DNA of 64,000 bases from Streptomyces chattanoogensis (GCF_001294335.1 NZ_LGKG01000148.1:1-64000), one strand, 5' to 3'; positions 28,019-36,601 are shown, counted from the first letter of the stretch. Translations and numbers: made by a program. The notes: a model not told the origin generated them from the sequence alone.

Positions 28019-28072
28019 GACCAGCGACACCGCCCCGACCAGCGACATCGCCCCGGTGAGCGACTCCGCCGC
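28019..28072. repeat. 18-bp tandem repeat upstream of a secreted protein gene
   Basis: GACCAGCGACACCGCCCC (28019-28036) and GACCAGCGACATCGCCCC (28037-28054) are adjacent, followed by a weaker third unit to 28072. The array ends 29 nt before the GTG start of the DUF333 gene, so it lies in its leader or promoter. Confidence 0.6.
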
Positions 28073-28101
28073 CGTGCGGTGGACCCCTTCCAGGAGGAAG
28101 C

Positions 28102-28686
28102 GTGCAGCGTTCCCGTGCTCTTGTGCTCTCCGCCCTCGTTCTCGTCTCCGGTACGGCCGTGACGGCTCATGCGGCCGACGGCTCCCGTTCCGCCGCTCCC
28201 GCCGCGCACGGCAGGTCGGCCGCCGCGTCCTGGTGTGCACAGCAGGGCGGCGAGGCCCAGACCCGCGTCCCGTACTACACCGGCAGCGGAAACAAGATCA
28301 CGCCGCTGGGAGGTGAGCGGGAGATGTGCCTGTTCACCGCCGAGGACGGCAGCCGGATCATGATCGCGGCGGACACCCTGGCCGCCGGCAAGCCGACCCT
28401 GGCCGCGCTCGCCTACGTCCGTAAGCCCGACGGCCCGAGCGGCCCCGGCAACCCGTCCATCGCCTACTGCCAGGGCATCAACGGCACCGCGATGTTCGGC
28501 AACCGGCCCACGGACGGCGGCGGCTGGGGCGTCCGGAACGAGACGGACCCGTCGAAGCCGGTCTCGGCCTGCATGTTCGGCGACGGGTCGGTGATCGACG
28601 CCTGGGGGCTGAAGTACCACCAGGGCGGGGTGATCCGCGGCGCCGATCTGACGAAGAAGTTCCGGGCACACCTCCCGGCCGGGTGA
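28102..28686 (+). CDS. Secreted DUF333-domain protein
   Basis: The 194-residue protein starts at a GTG behind GGAGGAAGC. Residues 1-25 are a signal peptide ending AHAADG. A DUF333 domain follows: WCAQQGGEAQTRVPYY, then EMCLFTAEDGSRIMI, the Cys-Gly-Gly and Cys-x6-Asp-Gly landmarks of the family. The C-terminal part (YCQGINGTAMFGN onward) has two further cysteines. DUF333 proteins are exported and of unknown role. It is a lone gene between a SARP-like regulator and the aldehyde dehydrogenase operon. Confidence 0.75.
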   Translation: MQRSRALVLSALVLVSGTAVTAHAADGSRSAAPAAHGRSAAASWCAQQGGEAQTRVPYYTGSGNKITPLGGEREMCLFTAEDGSRIMIAADTLAAGKPTLAALAYVRKPDGPSGPGNPSIAYCQGINGTAMFGNRPTDGGGWGVRNETDPSKPVSACMFGDGSVIDAWGLKYHQGGVIRGADLTKKFRAHLPAG

Positions 28687-28748
28687 CCGCTCGTACGCCC
28701 CGTTCGTCATGATGGCCGGGTGACGCGCTCCACTCCCGGAGAGGGGTG

Positions 28749-28785
28749 GCGCCCCTCAAACTAGCGCCGCTAGTTTGAGGGGCGC
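28749..28785. promoter_or_regulatory. 37-bp perfect palindrome, operator of the aldehyde dehydrogenase operon
   Basis: Arms of 18 nt (including GCCCCTCAAACTAGCG) flank a single central C at 28767, with no mismatch. The inner AAACTAGC...GCTAGTTT core is a typical TetR-type operator. It lies 43 nt upstream of the aldehyde dehydrogenase start. The half-site AAACTAGC recurs at 34137-34144 in front of a TetR gene. Confidence 0.7.
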
Positions 28786-28827
28786 GGCAGACCGCCGCGC
28801 GCCTGGACCGCTCGGGAGGACGGCTAG

Positions 28828-30246
28828 ATGACGGCACACGACGGGATGTACATCGACGGAGCGTGGCGGCCCGCGGCCGGGGACGGCACCATCGAGGTGC
28901 GCAACCCCGCCGACGAGCAGGTGATCGCGACCGTACCGGCCGGCAGCGCCGAGGACATCGACGCCGCCGTACGCGCCGCCCGTGCCGCGCTGCCGGCCTG
29001 GCGGGCGACCGCCCCGGCCGAGCGCGCCGCCCGGCTGGCCGCACTGCGCGACCGGCTCGCCGAGCGCGCCGGGGAGATCGCCGCGACCATCACCGCCGAA
29101 CTGGGCTCGACGCTGGCCTTCAGCACCCGGGTGCAGGCTGCCGTGCCCGTCGCGGTGACCGGGATCTACGCCGAACTGGCCGCCTCGTACGCCTTCGAGG
29201 AGAAGCTCGGCAACTCCACCGTCCTGCACGAGCCGGTCGGCGTGGTCGGCGCGATCACGCCCTGGAACTACCCGCTCCACCAGATCACCAACAAGGTCGC
29301 CCCGGCGCTCGCCGCGGGCTGCACCGTCGTGCTCAAGCCCGCCGAGGACACCCCGCTGACCGCCCAGCTGTTCGCCGAGTGCGTCGACGCGGCGGGCATC
29401 CCGGCCGGTGTCTTCAACCTCGTCACCGGGCTCGGTACGGTCGCCGGCCAGGCGCTGGCCGAGCACGAGGGCGTGGACCTGGTCTCCTTCACCGGCTCCA
29501 CCGCCGTCGGCAGGAAGATCGGCGCGATCGCGGGCGGCGCCGTCAAGCGCGTCGCCCTCGAACTCGGCGGCAAGTCCGCCAACGTCATCTTGCCCGGCGC
29601 CGATCTGGCCAAGGCCGTGCACACCAATGTCGGCGATGTCATCCGCAACTCCGGCCAGTCCTGCAACGCGCTGACCCGGATGCTCGTCCACGCCGACCAG
29701 TACGACGAGGCGGTCGCGCTCACCGCCGAGGCGGTCGCCCAGTGCGTGCCCGGCGACCCGACGGCGGAGGGCAGCCGCCTCGGCCCCCTCGTGAACGCCA
29801 AGCAGCGCGACCGCGTCCGCGGCTTCATCGCGCAGGGCGTGAAGGAGGGCGCCCGCCTGGTGACCGGCGGCGAGGAGGCCCCGGACGGCCTCGAGTCGGG
29901 CTACTACGTCCGCCCGACCGTCTTCGCGGACGTGACCGAGGACATGACCATCGCCCAGGAGGAGATCTTCGGCCCGGTCATCTCGATCCTGCGGTACGAG
30001 GACGAGGAGGAGGCCGTACGGATCGCCAACGGCACGGTCTACGGGCTCGCCGGTGCGGTCTGGGCCGCCGACGAGGAGACCGCGGTGGCCTTCGCCCGCC
30101 GCCTGGACACCGGCCAGGTCGACATCAACGGCGGCCGTTTCAACCTGCTGGCCCCGTTCGGCGGGTACAAGCAGTCCGGCGTCGGCCGCGAACTGGGCCC
30201 GCACGGTCTGACCGAGTATCTGCAGACCAAGTCGCTGCAGTTCTGA
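28828..30246 (+). CDS. NAD(P)-dependent aldehyde dehydrogenase
   Basis: The 472-residue protein oxidises an aldehyde to its acid. Hallmarks are ITPWNYPLHQ with Asn147, FTGSTAVGRKIG (221-232) for cofactor binding, Glu245 in LELGGKSAN and the nucleophile Cys279 in NSGQSCNALTR, then EEIFGPVISIL near residue 380. It is followed 49 nt later by a zinc alcohol dehydrogenase, so the pair can convert an alcohol through the aldehyde to an acid. A 37-bp palindrome precedes it. The last 16 nt of the gene are duplicated directly after the stop. Confidence 0.95.
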   Translation: MTAHDGMYIDGAWRPAAGDGTIEVRNPADEQVIATVPAGSAEDIDAAVRAARAALPAWRATAPAERAARLAALRDRLAERAGEIAATITAELGSTLAFSTRVQAAVPVAVTGIYAELAASYAFEEKLGNSTVLHEPVGVVGAITPWNYPLHQITNKVAPALAAGCTVVLKPAEDTPLTAQLFAECVDAAGIPAGVFNLVTGLGTVAGQALAEHEGVDLVSFTGSTAVGRKIGAIAGGAVKRVALELGGKSANVILPGADLAKAVHTNVGDVIRNSGQSCNALTRMLVHADQYDEAVALTAEAVAQCVPGDPTAEGSRLGPLVNAKQRDRVRGFIAQGVKEGARLVTGGEEAPDGLESGYYVRPTVFADVTEDMTIAQEEIFGPVISILRYEDEEEAVRIANGTVYGLAGAVWAADEETAVAFARRLDTGQVDINGGRFNLLAPFGGYKQSGVGRELGPHGLTEYLQTKSLQF

Positions 30247-30263
30247 CGTCGCTGCAGTTCTGA
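30231..30263. repeat. 16-bp duplication spanning the stop codon of the aldehyde dehydrogenase gene
   Basis: GTCGCTGCAGTTCTGA at 30231-30246 is the 3' end of the gene with its TGA, and the same 16 bases recur at 30248-30263 after one C. This is a small tandem duplication outside the reading frame, likely a replication slip. Confidence 0.85.
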
Positions 30264-30295
30264 GCCGCCCCCTCCCTACTCCCCGAGGAGCTCCC

Positions 30296-31381
30296 GTGGC
30301 CGTCCGCGCCGCCGTCCTGTCCGCCGTCAACGCCCCGCTCCGGGTCGCCGAGATCGATCTGCCCGAGCCCGGCCCCGGGCAGGTCCGGATCCGGCTCGCC
30401 GCCGCGGGCGTCTGCCACTCCGACCTGTCGCTGTCCAACGGCACCCTGCGCCAGCCCGCCCCGGCCGTCCTCGGCCACGAGGGCGCGGGTACCGTCACCG
30501 CCGTCGGGCCGGAGGTGACGACGGTGGCCCCCGGCGACAAGGTCGTCCTCAACTGGGCGCCGTCCTGCGGCAGTTGCCACTTCTGCGGGCTGTCCGAACC
30601 ATGGCTCTGCGCCAACGCCGGTCTCACCGCGAACACCCCGTACGCCACCCTCGCCGCCGACGGCAGCGAGCTCTACCCGGGCCTGGGCACGGCCGTCTTC
30701 GCCGAGGAGACGGTGGTGCCCGCCCATGCCGCGCTGCCGCTGCCGGACGGCGTACCGCTGGCCGACGCCGCGCTGCTGGGCTGCGCGGTGCTCACCGGCT
30801 GGGGCGCCGTCCACCACAGCGCGCAGGTGCGGGCGGGCGAGTCGGTCGCGGTCTTCGGGGTCGGCGGGGTGGGCCTGGCCACCCTCCAGGCGGCGCGGAT
30901 CGCGGGGGCGGGCCCGGTCGTGGCCGTGGACGTCTCCCCGGAGAAGGAGGAACTGGCGCGGGCGGCCGGGGCCACCGAGTTCGTGGTGTCGGGGGAGGAC
31001 ACCGCGAAGCGGATCCGCAAACTCACCGGCGGCATGGGCGCCGACGTCGCCATCGAGTGCGTGGGCCGCGCCGACACCATCCGTACGGCCTGGTCCGCCA
31101 CCCGCCGCGGCGGCCGCACCACGGTCGTCGGCATCGGCGGCCAGGACCAGCAGGTCACCTTCTCCGCCCTGGAACTCTTCTACTTCGGCCGCACCCTGTC
31201 CGGCTGCGTCTACGGCAACAGCAACCCGGCCGCCGACCTCCCGGTCATCGCCGCACACGTCCGCTCCGGCGCCCTCGACCTCTCGGCCCTGGTAACGGAA
31301 CGCATCGGCCTCGACGGCATCCCGGCCGCGTTCGAGGCCATGGTGGCGGGGAAGGGCGGGCGGTCGCTGGTGGTGTTCTAG
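30296..31381 (+). CDS. Zinc-dependent alcohol dehydrogenase (MDR family)
   Basis: The 361-residue protein is a medium-chain zinc dehydrogenase. Catalytic zinc ligands are Cys40 (GVCHSD), His61-Glu62 (GHEGAG) and a later Cys (LLGCAVLTGWG); the structural zinc set is Cys91, Cys94, Cys97 and Cys105 in CGSCHFCGLSEPWLC. The Rossmann motif is GVGGVGL (about 178). The length and the WAPSCGSC pattern resemble the class III or mycothiol-related branch. It lies 49 nt after the aldehyde dehydrogenase gene and starts with GTG behind GAGGAG. Substrate not assigned. Confidence 0.94.
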   Translation: MAVRAAVLSAVNAPLRVAEIDLPEPGPGQVRIRLAAAGVCHSDLSLSNGTLRQPAPAVLGHEGAGTVTAVGPEVTTVAPGDKVVLNWAPSCGSCHFCGLSEPWLCANAGLTANTPYATLAADGSELYPGLGTAVFAEETVVPAHAALPLPDGVPLADAALLGCAVLTGWGAVHHSAQVRAGESVAVFGVGGVGLATLQAARIAGAGPVVAVDVSPEKEELARAAGATEFVVSGEDTAKRIRKLTGGMGADVAIECVGRADTIRTAWSATRRGGRTTVVGIGGQDQQVTFSALELFYFGRTLSGCVYGNSNPAADLPVIAAHVRSGALDLSALVTERIGLDGIPAAFEAMVAGKGGRSLVVF

Positions 31382-31484
31382 GGGGTGTTCCAGGACGGTG
31401 AGTGGCACCGGGCACCGCAGTCGGCCGGGTACGGATGTGCCGGAATCCGACATTCGGCGCGCCTGTCATGGCAGAGTCATCGCC

Positions 31485-32105
31485 ATGTTGACCTTGCCCC
31501 TTGGCCGGCGCAGACGCGTTGCCGCGGCCGCTCTCCTCGTGAGCGCCGCCATATCCCTGACCGCCTGCGGTACGCAGCGCGCTACGGATGTGGCGGCCGG
31601 TGCCCCTGGCGCGCCCCCGAGCCCCAGCCACAGCCCCAGCCACAGCCCCGGTTCCCCGGGCGCCTCCCCCTACGTGGAGCCGGGCGCCGGCGACGGTGCT
31701 CCGCACTACCGGGAGAACAACGCCTTTCGCCGTCCCCGCGATATGTCCCCCGCCAGTGCGAAGGACGCGAAGAAGGAAGCCGATCGCATCGAGCCCGTGC
31801 TCAAGCGGCTCTGGGGACAGAAGAAGTGGGACCCCAAGAGCGTGCGCGCGGCGCTGCTCGAGCTCGGGTACAAGGAGGAGCGGACCGGGCCGAAGGGCGA
31901 ACGGCTCGGCGGGACGCTCACCGTGCGGGAGATGGACTCGCGGTTCGAGACCGACCACTACGTCACGCCCGAGGGCGCCCTGGTCGGGCTTCGTGTCCAT
32001 GACGACGCCTGTGTGACGGCGTTCGTGCAGAAGACCAACTACCAGGTCGCGACCAACGGCCCGTACCTGGAACACGGCTGCTTCGAGCCGCCCTTCGGCC
32101 ACTGA
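31485..32105 (+). CDS. Putative lipoprotein
   Basis: The 206-residue product has a basic N-terminus (LPLGRRRR), a hydrophobic stretch and the lipobox LTAC with Cys28, so it should be anchored to the outer face of the membrane. A Pro/Ser/His-rich spacer (SPSHSPSHSPGSPGASP) follows, then a compact domain of about 130 residues with two cysteines near the end (DDACVTAF and EHGCFEPP). I do not recognise the domain. ATG 31485 is chosen because it gives a proper signal; the gene follows the dehydrogenase operon by 103 nt. Confidence 0.8.
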   Translation: MLTLPLGRRRRVAAAALLVSAAISLTACGTQRATDVAAGAPGAPPSPSHSPSHSPGSPGASPYVEPGAGDGAPHYRENNAFRRPRDMSPASAKDAKKEADRIEPVLKRLWGQKKWDPKSVRAALLELGYKEERTGPKGERLGGTLTVREMDSRFETDHYVTPEGALVGLRVHDDACVTAFVQKTNYQVATNGPYLEHGCFEPPFGH

Positions 32106-32212
32106 GCCGCCCCTGGGGCCCGTCCAGCGGATCATGGCCGGGCCCGCGACACCTGCCACGGCACTTCGTGGCGTTGCCGAAACGTCCTCAGGGCTCAGGC
32201 GGGGCGAAGCCA

Positions 32213-32250
32213 GGGGGGGTAGCTCCCGCGCCCTCAAGGCGTGGGGGAGC
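32213..32250 (+). repeat. Short palindromic dispersed element, intergenic copy
   Basis: A run of G followed by TAGCTCCCGCGCCCTCAAGG and CGTGGGGGAG forms a hairpin (CTCCC-CGCC with GGCG-GGGAG). The same layout, GGGGGTA-CTCCC-CGCCCT...GTGGGGGAG, appears in reverse orientation inside the urea transporter gene (32813-32847) and, more diverged, inside the AMP-ligase gene (54811-54853). It lies in the 199-nt gap before the urea transporter's stop. Confidence 0.6.
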
Positions 32251-32304
32251 ACCGGACGTTGCGGCCTTTCCGGCCCTGATCCGCCGGACAGGTCCCAGGC
32301 CCCC

Positions 32305-33318
32305 TCACCCCGTGACCCGCCGCAGCCTGGGAAACGCCGGTGCCGCCGCCAGGAAGGCCAGCGAGACCAGGACGAACGGCCAGGTGAAGGTGTGGCCGCC
32401 GGACGGGGCGAAGAGGGCGGCCAGGGCCGGGCTCAGGGCGGTCGCGGCCGCCGCGCCGATGACGGCGTAGGCCAGGCTCCAGGCGTCCGCGACGAGGAAC
32501 ACCCCGCACAGCGCCATCGCGGCCAGTACGGCGTTGTAGCCCATCGTGCCCTCGGCCACCTGCTCGGCGGGTGCGCCGAGGGCCCAGGCGGTGAGGATGC
32601 CGACGGCGCTGCCGACACACGCCAGGACGCCCGCCCGGCGGCAGGCGAGGAAGATGCCGAGCAGGAAGATCAGGCCGACGTACCACTGCGGCATGAAGAA
32701 GATCTGGCCGATGTTGGCGAAGAAGGCGTGCCACAGGTCGGTGACGGTCAGGGCGGTGGGGCCGGCGGCCGGGCGGGAGAGCGTGGCCGGGCCCGCGTCC
32801 TGGTGCCAGACCCTCCCCCACTGCCAAAGGGCGTGGGAGGTACCCCCTTCGGCGGGCGCGGCGATGGTCATCGCGCTGGCCGTGAGGCAGAAGGGGAGGG
32901 TGAAGGTGGGCAGGTCCCAGGTGGCCAGTATGCGCGCGGCGGCGCCGGTGAGGATCGTGACCACCGCGCTGCCGGTGAGGGCGAGTACGGCGGTGGACGG
33001 ATGGTGGGGGCCGAGGAAGACGGCACAGCCGACGGCCACCAGGCAGGAGTTGAACCCCTCGAGGCCGGCGGTGATCCGGTCCCGGTCGGCGCCCAGGAGG
33101 CGGGCGGTGGCGGTGCCGACGGCCGTGCCGGTCAGTCCGTAGAGGCCGAACTCCCAGCCCGCCGCGAAGAGGGCGACCGAGAAGACCACACCGGTCAGTG
33201 CGCTCGGCAGGAAGTCCACCTGCGCCTGACCGCGCAGCACCTCGATGCCGAAGCCGACGAGCCGTCTGCAACCCGTCCGGAAAGGGCCGTTGACGGCCGC
33301 CGTGCCCGACGCGTGCAC
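32305..33318 (-). CDS. Urea transporter (UT family)
   Basis: The 337-residue membrane protein has two homologous halves, each with a UT signature: GLEGFNSCLVAVGCAVFLGP (residues near 85) and EGTMGYNAVLAAMALCGVFL (near 258). UT channels pass urea down its gradient. A 20-residue stretch near residue 165 (EGGTSHALWQWGRVWHQDAG) is encoded by a palindromic dispersed element and breaks the normal sequence of the loop between the halves. No urease gene is near. A short AT-rich promoter stretch lies at 33370-33410. Confidence 0.88.
   Translation of the reverse strand: MHASGTAAVNGPFRTGCRRLVGFGIEVLRGQAQVDFLPSALTGVVFSVALFAAGWEFGLYGLTGTAVGTATARLLGADRDRITAGLEGFNSCLVAVGCAVFLGPHHPSTAVLALTGSAVVTILTGAAARILATWDLPTFTLPFCLTASAMTIAAPAEGGTSHALWQWGRVWHQDAGPATLSRPAAGPTALTVTDLWHAFFANIGQIFFMPQWYVGLIFLLGIFLACRRAGVLACVGSAVGILTAWALGAPAEQVAEGTMGYNAVLAAMALCGVFLVADAWSLAYAVIGAAAATALSPALAALFAPSGGHTFTWPFVLVSLAFLAAAPAFPRLRRVTG
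32813..32847 (-). repeat. Palindromic dispersed element inserted in frame in the urea transporter gene
   Basis: On the reverse strand this reads GGGGGTACCTCCCACGCCCT, then a loop and AGTGGGGGAG, closely matching the intergenic element at 32213-32250. It adds roughly 12 codons without breaking the reading frame. Confidence 0.6.
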
Positions 33319-33460
33319 GCCGCCTCCTGCAGGTACCGGATGTCCCTGACCGCCGGAGGCCGAGGGACTTTACCTTTATTTTCCGGGTGCGCAGGGTTAT
33401 CCGGACATCGTCGTTCCGTACGGAGGTGTCGGGTGCCGTTCGTCGCTCCGTACGGCGTCG

Positions 33461-34108
33461 TCAGTCGTGGTGGGGCGGTACGCGTTCCGGGTGGTGCAGC
33501 GCCAGGCCGTCCACCAGGGCCTGCAGGCCGGTTTCGAAGGCGCCCTCGTCCACCTGGCGCTGGTGCTCGGCCAGGAGATGGGCCTGGCCCAGGTGCGGAT
33601 AGTCGGCCGGGTCGTACGCGCCCGGGTCGTCCACGAAGCCGCGGGCGAACGAGCCCAGGGCGGAGCCCGCCACGAAGTAGCGGACCATCGCGCAGATCCG
33701 GGTGGCCTGGGCCGGGGGCCAGCCCGCCTCGACCATGCCGCCGAACGCCGCATCGGCCATCTTCAGCCCGGCCGGACGGCGGCCGGGGCCCTGGGCGAGG
33801 AACGGCACGATGTGCGGATGCGCGGCGAGCGCGGCGCGGTAGGAGCGGGCCCAGCCCAGCAGCCCGGACCGCCAGTCCCCACCCGCCCGGAACGCCGACA
33901 CATCGACCTCGGCGATGACGGTGTCGGCGACCGCGTCGAGGATCTCGTCCTTGGTCGTGAAGTGGTTGTAGAGGGACGGCCCGCTCACGCCCAGCTCCGC
34001 CGCGAGGCGCCGGGTGGAGAGCGCCGGGAGTCCTTCCGCGTCGATGAGCGCCAGCGCCGTGGTGACGATGCGTTCGCGGCTCAGGAGGGGCTTGCGGGGT
34101 CGGGCCAT
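33461..34108 (-). CDS. TetR-family regulator divergent from acyl-CoA dehydrogenase
   Basis: The 215-residue protein begins MARPRKPLLSRERIV and has a TetR helix-turn-helix (ALIDAEGLPALSTRRLAAEL, then GVSGPSLYNHFTTKDEILDA). The C-terminal domain resembles the TetR_C type with a FAxGPGRRP loop. A start three codons earlier (34117) is possible. It is divergent from an acyl-CoA dehydrogenase gene, 95 nt apart, and the gap contains the AAACTAGC half-site that also forms the palindrome before the aldehyde dehydrogenase operon 5 kb away. It may control both loci. Confidence 0.9.
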   Translation of the reverse strand: MARPRKPLLSRERIVTTALALIDAEGLPALSTRRLAAELGVSGPSLYNHFTTKDEILDAVADTVIAEVDVSAFRAGGDWRSGLLGWARSYRAALAAHPHIVPFLAQGPGRRPAGLKMADAAFGGMVEAGWPPAQATRICAMVRYFVAGSALGSFARGFVDDPGAYDPADYPHLGQAHLLAEHQRQVDEGAFETGLQALVDGLALHHPERVPPHHD

Positions 34109-34134
34109 GACGCACATAGTAAAGGCCGTCCGGC

Positions 34135-34157
34135 TAAAACTAGCAGTGGTAATTAAG
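34135..34157. promoter_or_regulatory. Imperfect dyad with AAACTAGC half-site
   Basis: TAAAACTAGCAGTGGTAATT with the following AAG is a partly symmetric sequence; seven of eleven positions match between halves. It contains AAACTAGC (34137-34144), identical to the half-site of the palindrome at 28749-28785. It lies between the TetR and acyl-CoA dehydrogenase starts. Confidence 0.45.
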
Positions 34158-34203
34158 TGGTGATCCAGTGGTGATCGACTGCTGTCGTCGACAGGGGGCC
34201 TTG

Positions 34204-35355
34204 ATGAATCTGGAGCTCAGCGCGGAGCAGACCGCGGTACGCCGGCTCGCCCAGGACTTCGTCGACCGCGAGGTCGCACCGAACGCCGCCGCCTGGGACC
34301 GTGCGGAGCAGGTCGACCGCGGCATCGTGAAGAAGCTCGGCGAGGTGGGCTTTCTCGGGCTCACCGTTCCCGAGGAGTACGGCGGTTCCGGCGGCGACCA
34401 TCTCTCGTACGTCCTGGTCACCGAGGAGCTGGGCCGCGGCGACTCCGCGGTGCGCGGCATCGTCTCGGTCTCCCTCGGGCTGGTGGCCAAGACCCTCGCC
34501 GCCTGGGGCGACGAGGAGCAGAAGCGGACCTGGCTGCCGCGGCTGACGTCCGGCGAGGCGGTCGGCTGCTTCGCCCTGACGGAGCCGGGCACCGGTTCCG
34601 ACGCGGCCCACCTCGCCACCCGGGCGGTCCGCGAAGGCGACGATTACGTCATCGACGGCGCCAAGATGTTCATCACCAACGGCACCTGGGCCGATGTCGT
34701 CCTGCTCTTCGCCCGCACCAACGACGCCCCCGGTCACCACGGCATCAGCGCCTTCCTCGTACCGGCGGACACACCCGGCCTCGACCGCCGGGAGATCCAC
34801 GGAAAGCTGGGGCTGCGCGGCCAGGCCACCGCCGAGCTGATCCTGGACGGCGTACGGGTCCCGGCCGCGGCCCTGCTCGGGCCGGAGGGCAAGGGCTTCT
34901 CGGTCGCGATGTCCGCGCTGGCCAAGGGGCGGATGTCGGTCGCCGCGGGGTGCGTCGGCATCGCCCGGGCCGCCCTGGACGCCGCGCTCGGCTACGCGGG
35001 GCAGCGCGAGCAGTTCGGCAGGCCGATCGCGGGGCATCAGCTGGTGCAGGAGCTGATCAGCGATATCGCGGTGGATGTGGATGCGGCACGGCTGCTGACC
35101 TGGCGGGTGGCCGATCTCATCGACCGGGGCGAACCCTTTGTCACCGAGGCGTCGAAGGCCAAGCTGTTCGCGTCCGAGGCCGCGGTGCGCGCCGCCAACA
35201 ACGCCCTTCAGGTCTTCGGCGGTTACGGCTATATCGACGAGTACCCGGTCGGCAAGCTGCTGCGGGACGCCCGGGTGATGACCCTCTACGAGGGCACCAG
35301 CCAGATACAGAAGCTGGTGATCGGGCGGGCGCTGACCGGGGTCTCCGCTTTCTGA
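34204..35355 (+). CDS. Acyl-CoA dehydrogenase
   Basis: The 383-residue FAD enzyme introduces the alpha-beta double bond in an acyl-CoA. It has the N-terminal helical domain, CFALTEPGTGSDAAHL for FAD binding (around 125-140), and the catalytic Glu in MTLYEGTSQIQKL (near 367), the short- or branched-chain acyl-CoA dehydrogenase pattern. ATG 34204 follows GGGGGC; an adjacent TTG is possible. It is divergent from a TetR gene and followed by another TetR gene after a CTAAGCGCTTGCTCAG site, consistent with fatty- or branched-acid oxidation. Confidence 0.95.
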   Translation: MNLELSAEQTAVRRLAQDFVDREVAPNAAAWDRAEQVDRGIVKKLGEVGFLGLTVPEEYGGSGGDHLSYVLVTEELGRGDSAVRGIVSVSLGLVAKTLAAWGDEEQKRTWLPRLTSGEAVGCFALTEPGTGSDAAHLATRAVREGDDYVIDGAKMFITNGTWADVVLLFARTNDAPGHHGISAFLVPADTPGLDRREIHGKLGLRGQATAELILDGVRVPAAALLGPEGKGFSVAMSALAKGRMSVAAGCVGIARAALDAALGYAGQREQFGRPIAGHQLVQELISDIAVDVDAARLLTWRVADLIDRGEPFVTEASKAKLFASEAAVRAANNALQVFGGYGYIDEYPVGKLLRDARVMTLYEGTSQIQKLVIGRALTGVSAF

Positions 35356-35373
35356 CGCGGCCCGGCCGCGTCG

Positions 35374-35391
35374 CTAAGCGCTTGCTCAGCA
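35374..35391. promoter_or_regulatory. Operator CTAAGCGCTTGCTCAGCA, copy 1
   Basis: This 18-bp sequence upstream of the TetR gene at 35455 is repeated exactly at 36602-36619 upstream of the MaoC gene. The centre AAGCGCTTG is symmetric. Two identical copies before a TetR gene and a neighbouring enzyme gene mark the regulator's target and autoregulatory site. Confidence 0.7.
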
Positions 35392-35454
35392 ACGCGGTAT
35401 GGTGTTCGATCCGTCAGGGGAACGTCCCTGGCGGATCGAGGAGCGGGGTACGCG

Positions 35455-36096
35455 ATGGGTGCGGCGGCGGAACGCGCGAAGGCCGAGAACGAGGAGTGGG
35501 CCGGGGTCACCCCGGACGCCGCGCGACGGCTGGTCGGCGCCGCGGTCCAGGCGTTCGCCGAGCGCGGCTACCACGCCACCACCACCCGGGACATCGCCGG
35601 CCGGGCCGGGATGAGCCCCGCCGCGCTCTACATCCACTACAAGACCAAGGAAGAGCTCCTCTACCGCATCAGCGGCATCGGCCACGAGAAGGCGCTGCGG
35701 ATCATGGGCGCCGCCGCCGAGGCCGGGGGCACCGCCACCGAGCGGCTCGCCGATGCGGTGCGCACCTTCGCCCGCTGGCACGCCGAGCACCACACCACCG
35801 CCCGGGTCATCCAGTACGAACTCCAGGCGCTCAGCACGGAGCACTACGCCGAGATCACCGGTCTGCGCCGCCGGACCGACCGTTTGCTGCGCGGGATCAT
35901 CCAGGACGGTGCGGACGGCGGCGAATTCCTGGTCGATGACGTCCCGGGCACGACGCTCGCCGTGCTGTCGCTGTGCGTGGACGTCGCCCGCTGGTTCACG
36001 GCGGACGGCCCGCGCACCCCCGACGAGGTCGGCGCGCTCTACGCCGACCTCGTCCTGCGCATGGTGGGTGCCCGCGTCACAGATAAAAACGGCTGA
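35455..36096 (+). CDS. TetR-family regulator
   Basis: The 213-residue protein has a TetR DNA-binding region (RLVGAAVQAFAERGYHATTT, then RDIAGRAGMSPAALYIHYKT) and a helical ligand domain (TetR_C_33-like appearance, not firmly assigned). The ATG at 35455 follows GGAGCGGGG. It converges on the MaoC gene, and the two 3' ends overlap by 20 nt. The 18-bp operator in front of it is repeated before the MaoC gene, so it most likely represses both and responds to an acyl-CoA. Confidence 0.92.
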   Translation: MGAAAERAKAENEEWAGVTPDAARRLVGAAVQAFAERGYHATTTRDIAGRAGMSPAALYIHYKTKEELLYRISGIGHEKALRIMGAAAEAGGTATERLADAVRTFARWHAEHHTTARVIQYELQALSTEHYAEITGLRRRTDRLLRGIIQDGADGGEFLVDDVPGTTLAVLSLCVDVARWFTADGPRTPDEVGALYADLVLRMVGARVTDKNG

Positions 36097-36538
36097 CCGA
36101 CTCCGCGACGCACACCGGCTTGTCGCCGCCCTCGCGCTCGACCGTGACGACCGTGGTGAGCTGCACCCCGCCCTTCACCTCGGCCACCTCCGCGATCTTC
36201 GCCGTGGCGCGCAGGCGCGAGCCGACCGGGACGGTGGCGGGGAAACGCACCTTGTTGGTGCCGTAGTTGATGCCCATCTTCACGTTGTCGACCCGCATCA
36301 GCTGCGGTACGAGGGTGGGCAGCAGCGAGAGCGTCAGATAGCCGTGCGCGATGGTCGTACCGAAGGGGCCGGCCGCGGCCTTCTCCTGGTCCACATGGAT
36401 CCACTGGTGATCGCCGGTGGCGTCCGCGAACAGATCGATCCGCTTCTGGTCGATCTCCAGCCAGTCGCTGGGGCCCAGCTCCTCGCCGACCGCTCCCCGC
36501 AGCTCGTCGGCCGATGCAAACACTCGGGGCTCTGCCAT
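36077..36538 (-). CDS. MaoC-type enoyl-CoA hydratase
   Basis: The 153-residue single hot-dog protein hydrates enoyl-CoA (R-specific). The catalytic Asp and His lie in FADATGDHQWIHVD, and PFGTTIAHGYLTLSLLPTL is the MaoC signature. ATG 36538 begins MAEPRVFASADEL with AGG just upstream; an earlier ATG at 36580 adds basic non-family sequence. It is convergent with and overlaps the TetR gene, and its promoter holds the second copy of that regulator's presumed operator. Confidence 0.93.
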   Translation of the reverse strand: MAEPRVFASADELRGAVGEELGPSDWLEIDQKRIDLFADATGDHQWIHVDQEKAAAGPFGTTIAHGYLTLSLLPTLVPQLMRVDNVKMGINYGTNKVRFPATVPVGSRLRATAKIAEVAEVKGGVQLTTVVTVEREGGDKPVCVAESVSRFYL

Positions 36539-36601
36539 CCTTGTCCGCCTCCTCGGGATTCGGTGTCCTGCTCGGCGCATACCTGCTCGGCGCCGCGCTT
36601 A

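Noticed and set aside
32305..33318. Urea utilisation cluster
   Set aside because: Only the transporter is present; no urease subunit or nickel gene occurs in the window.
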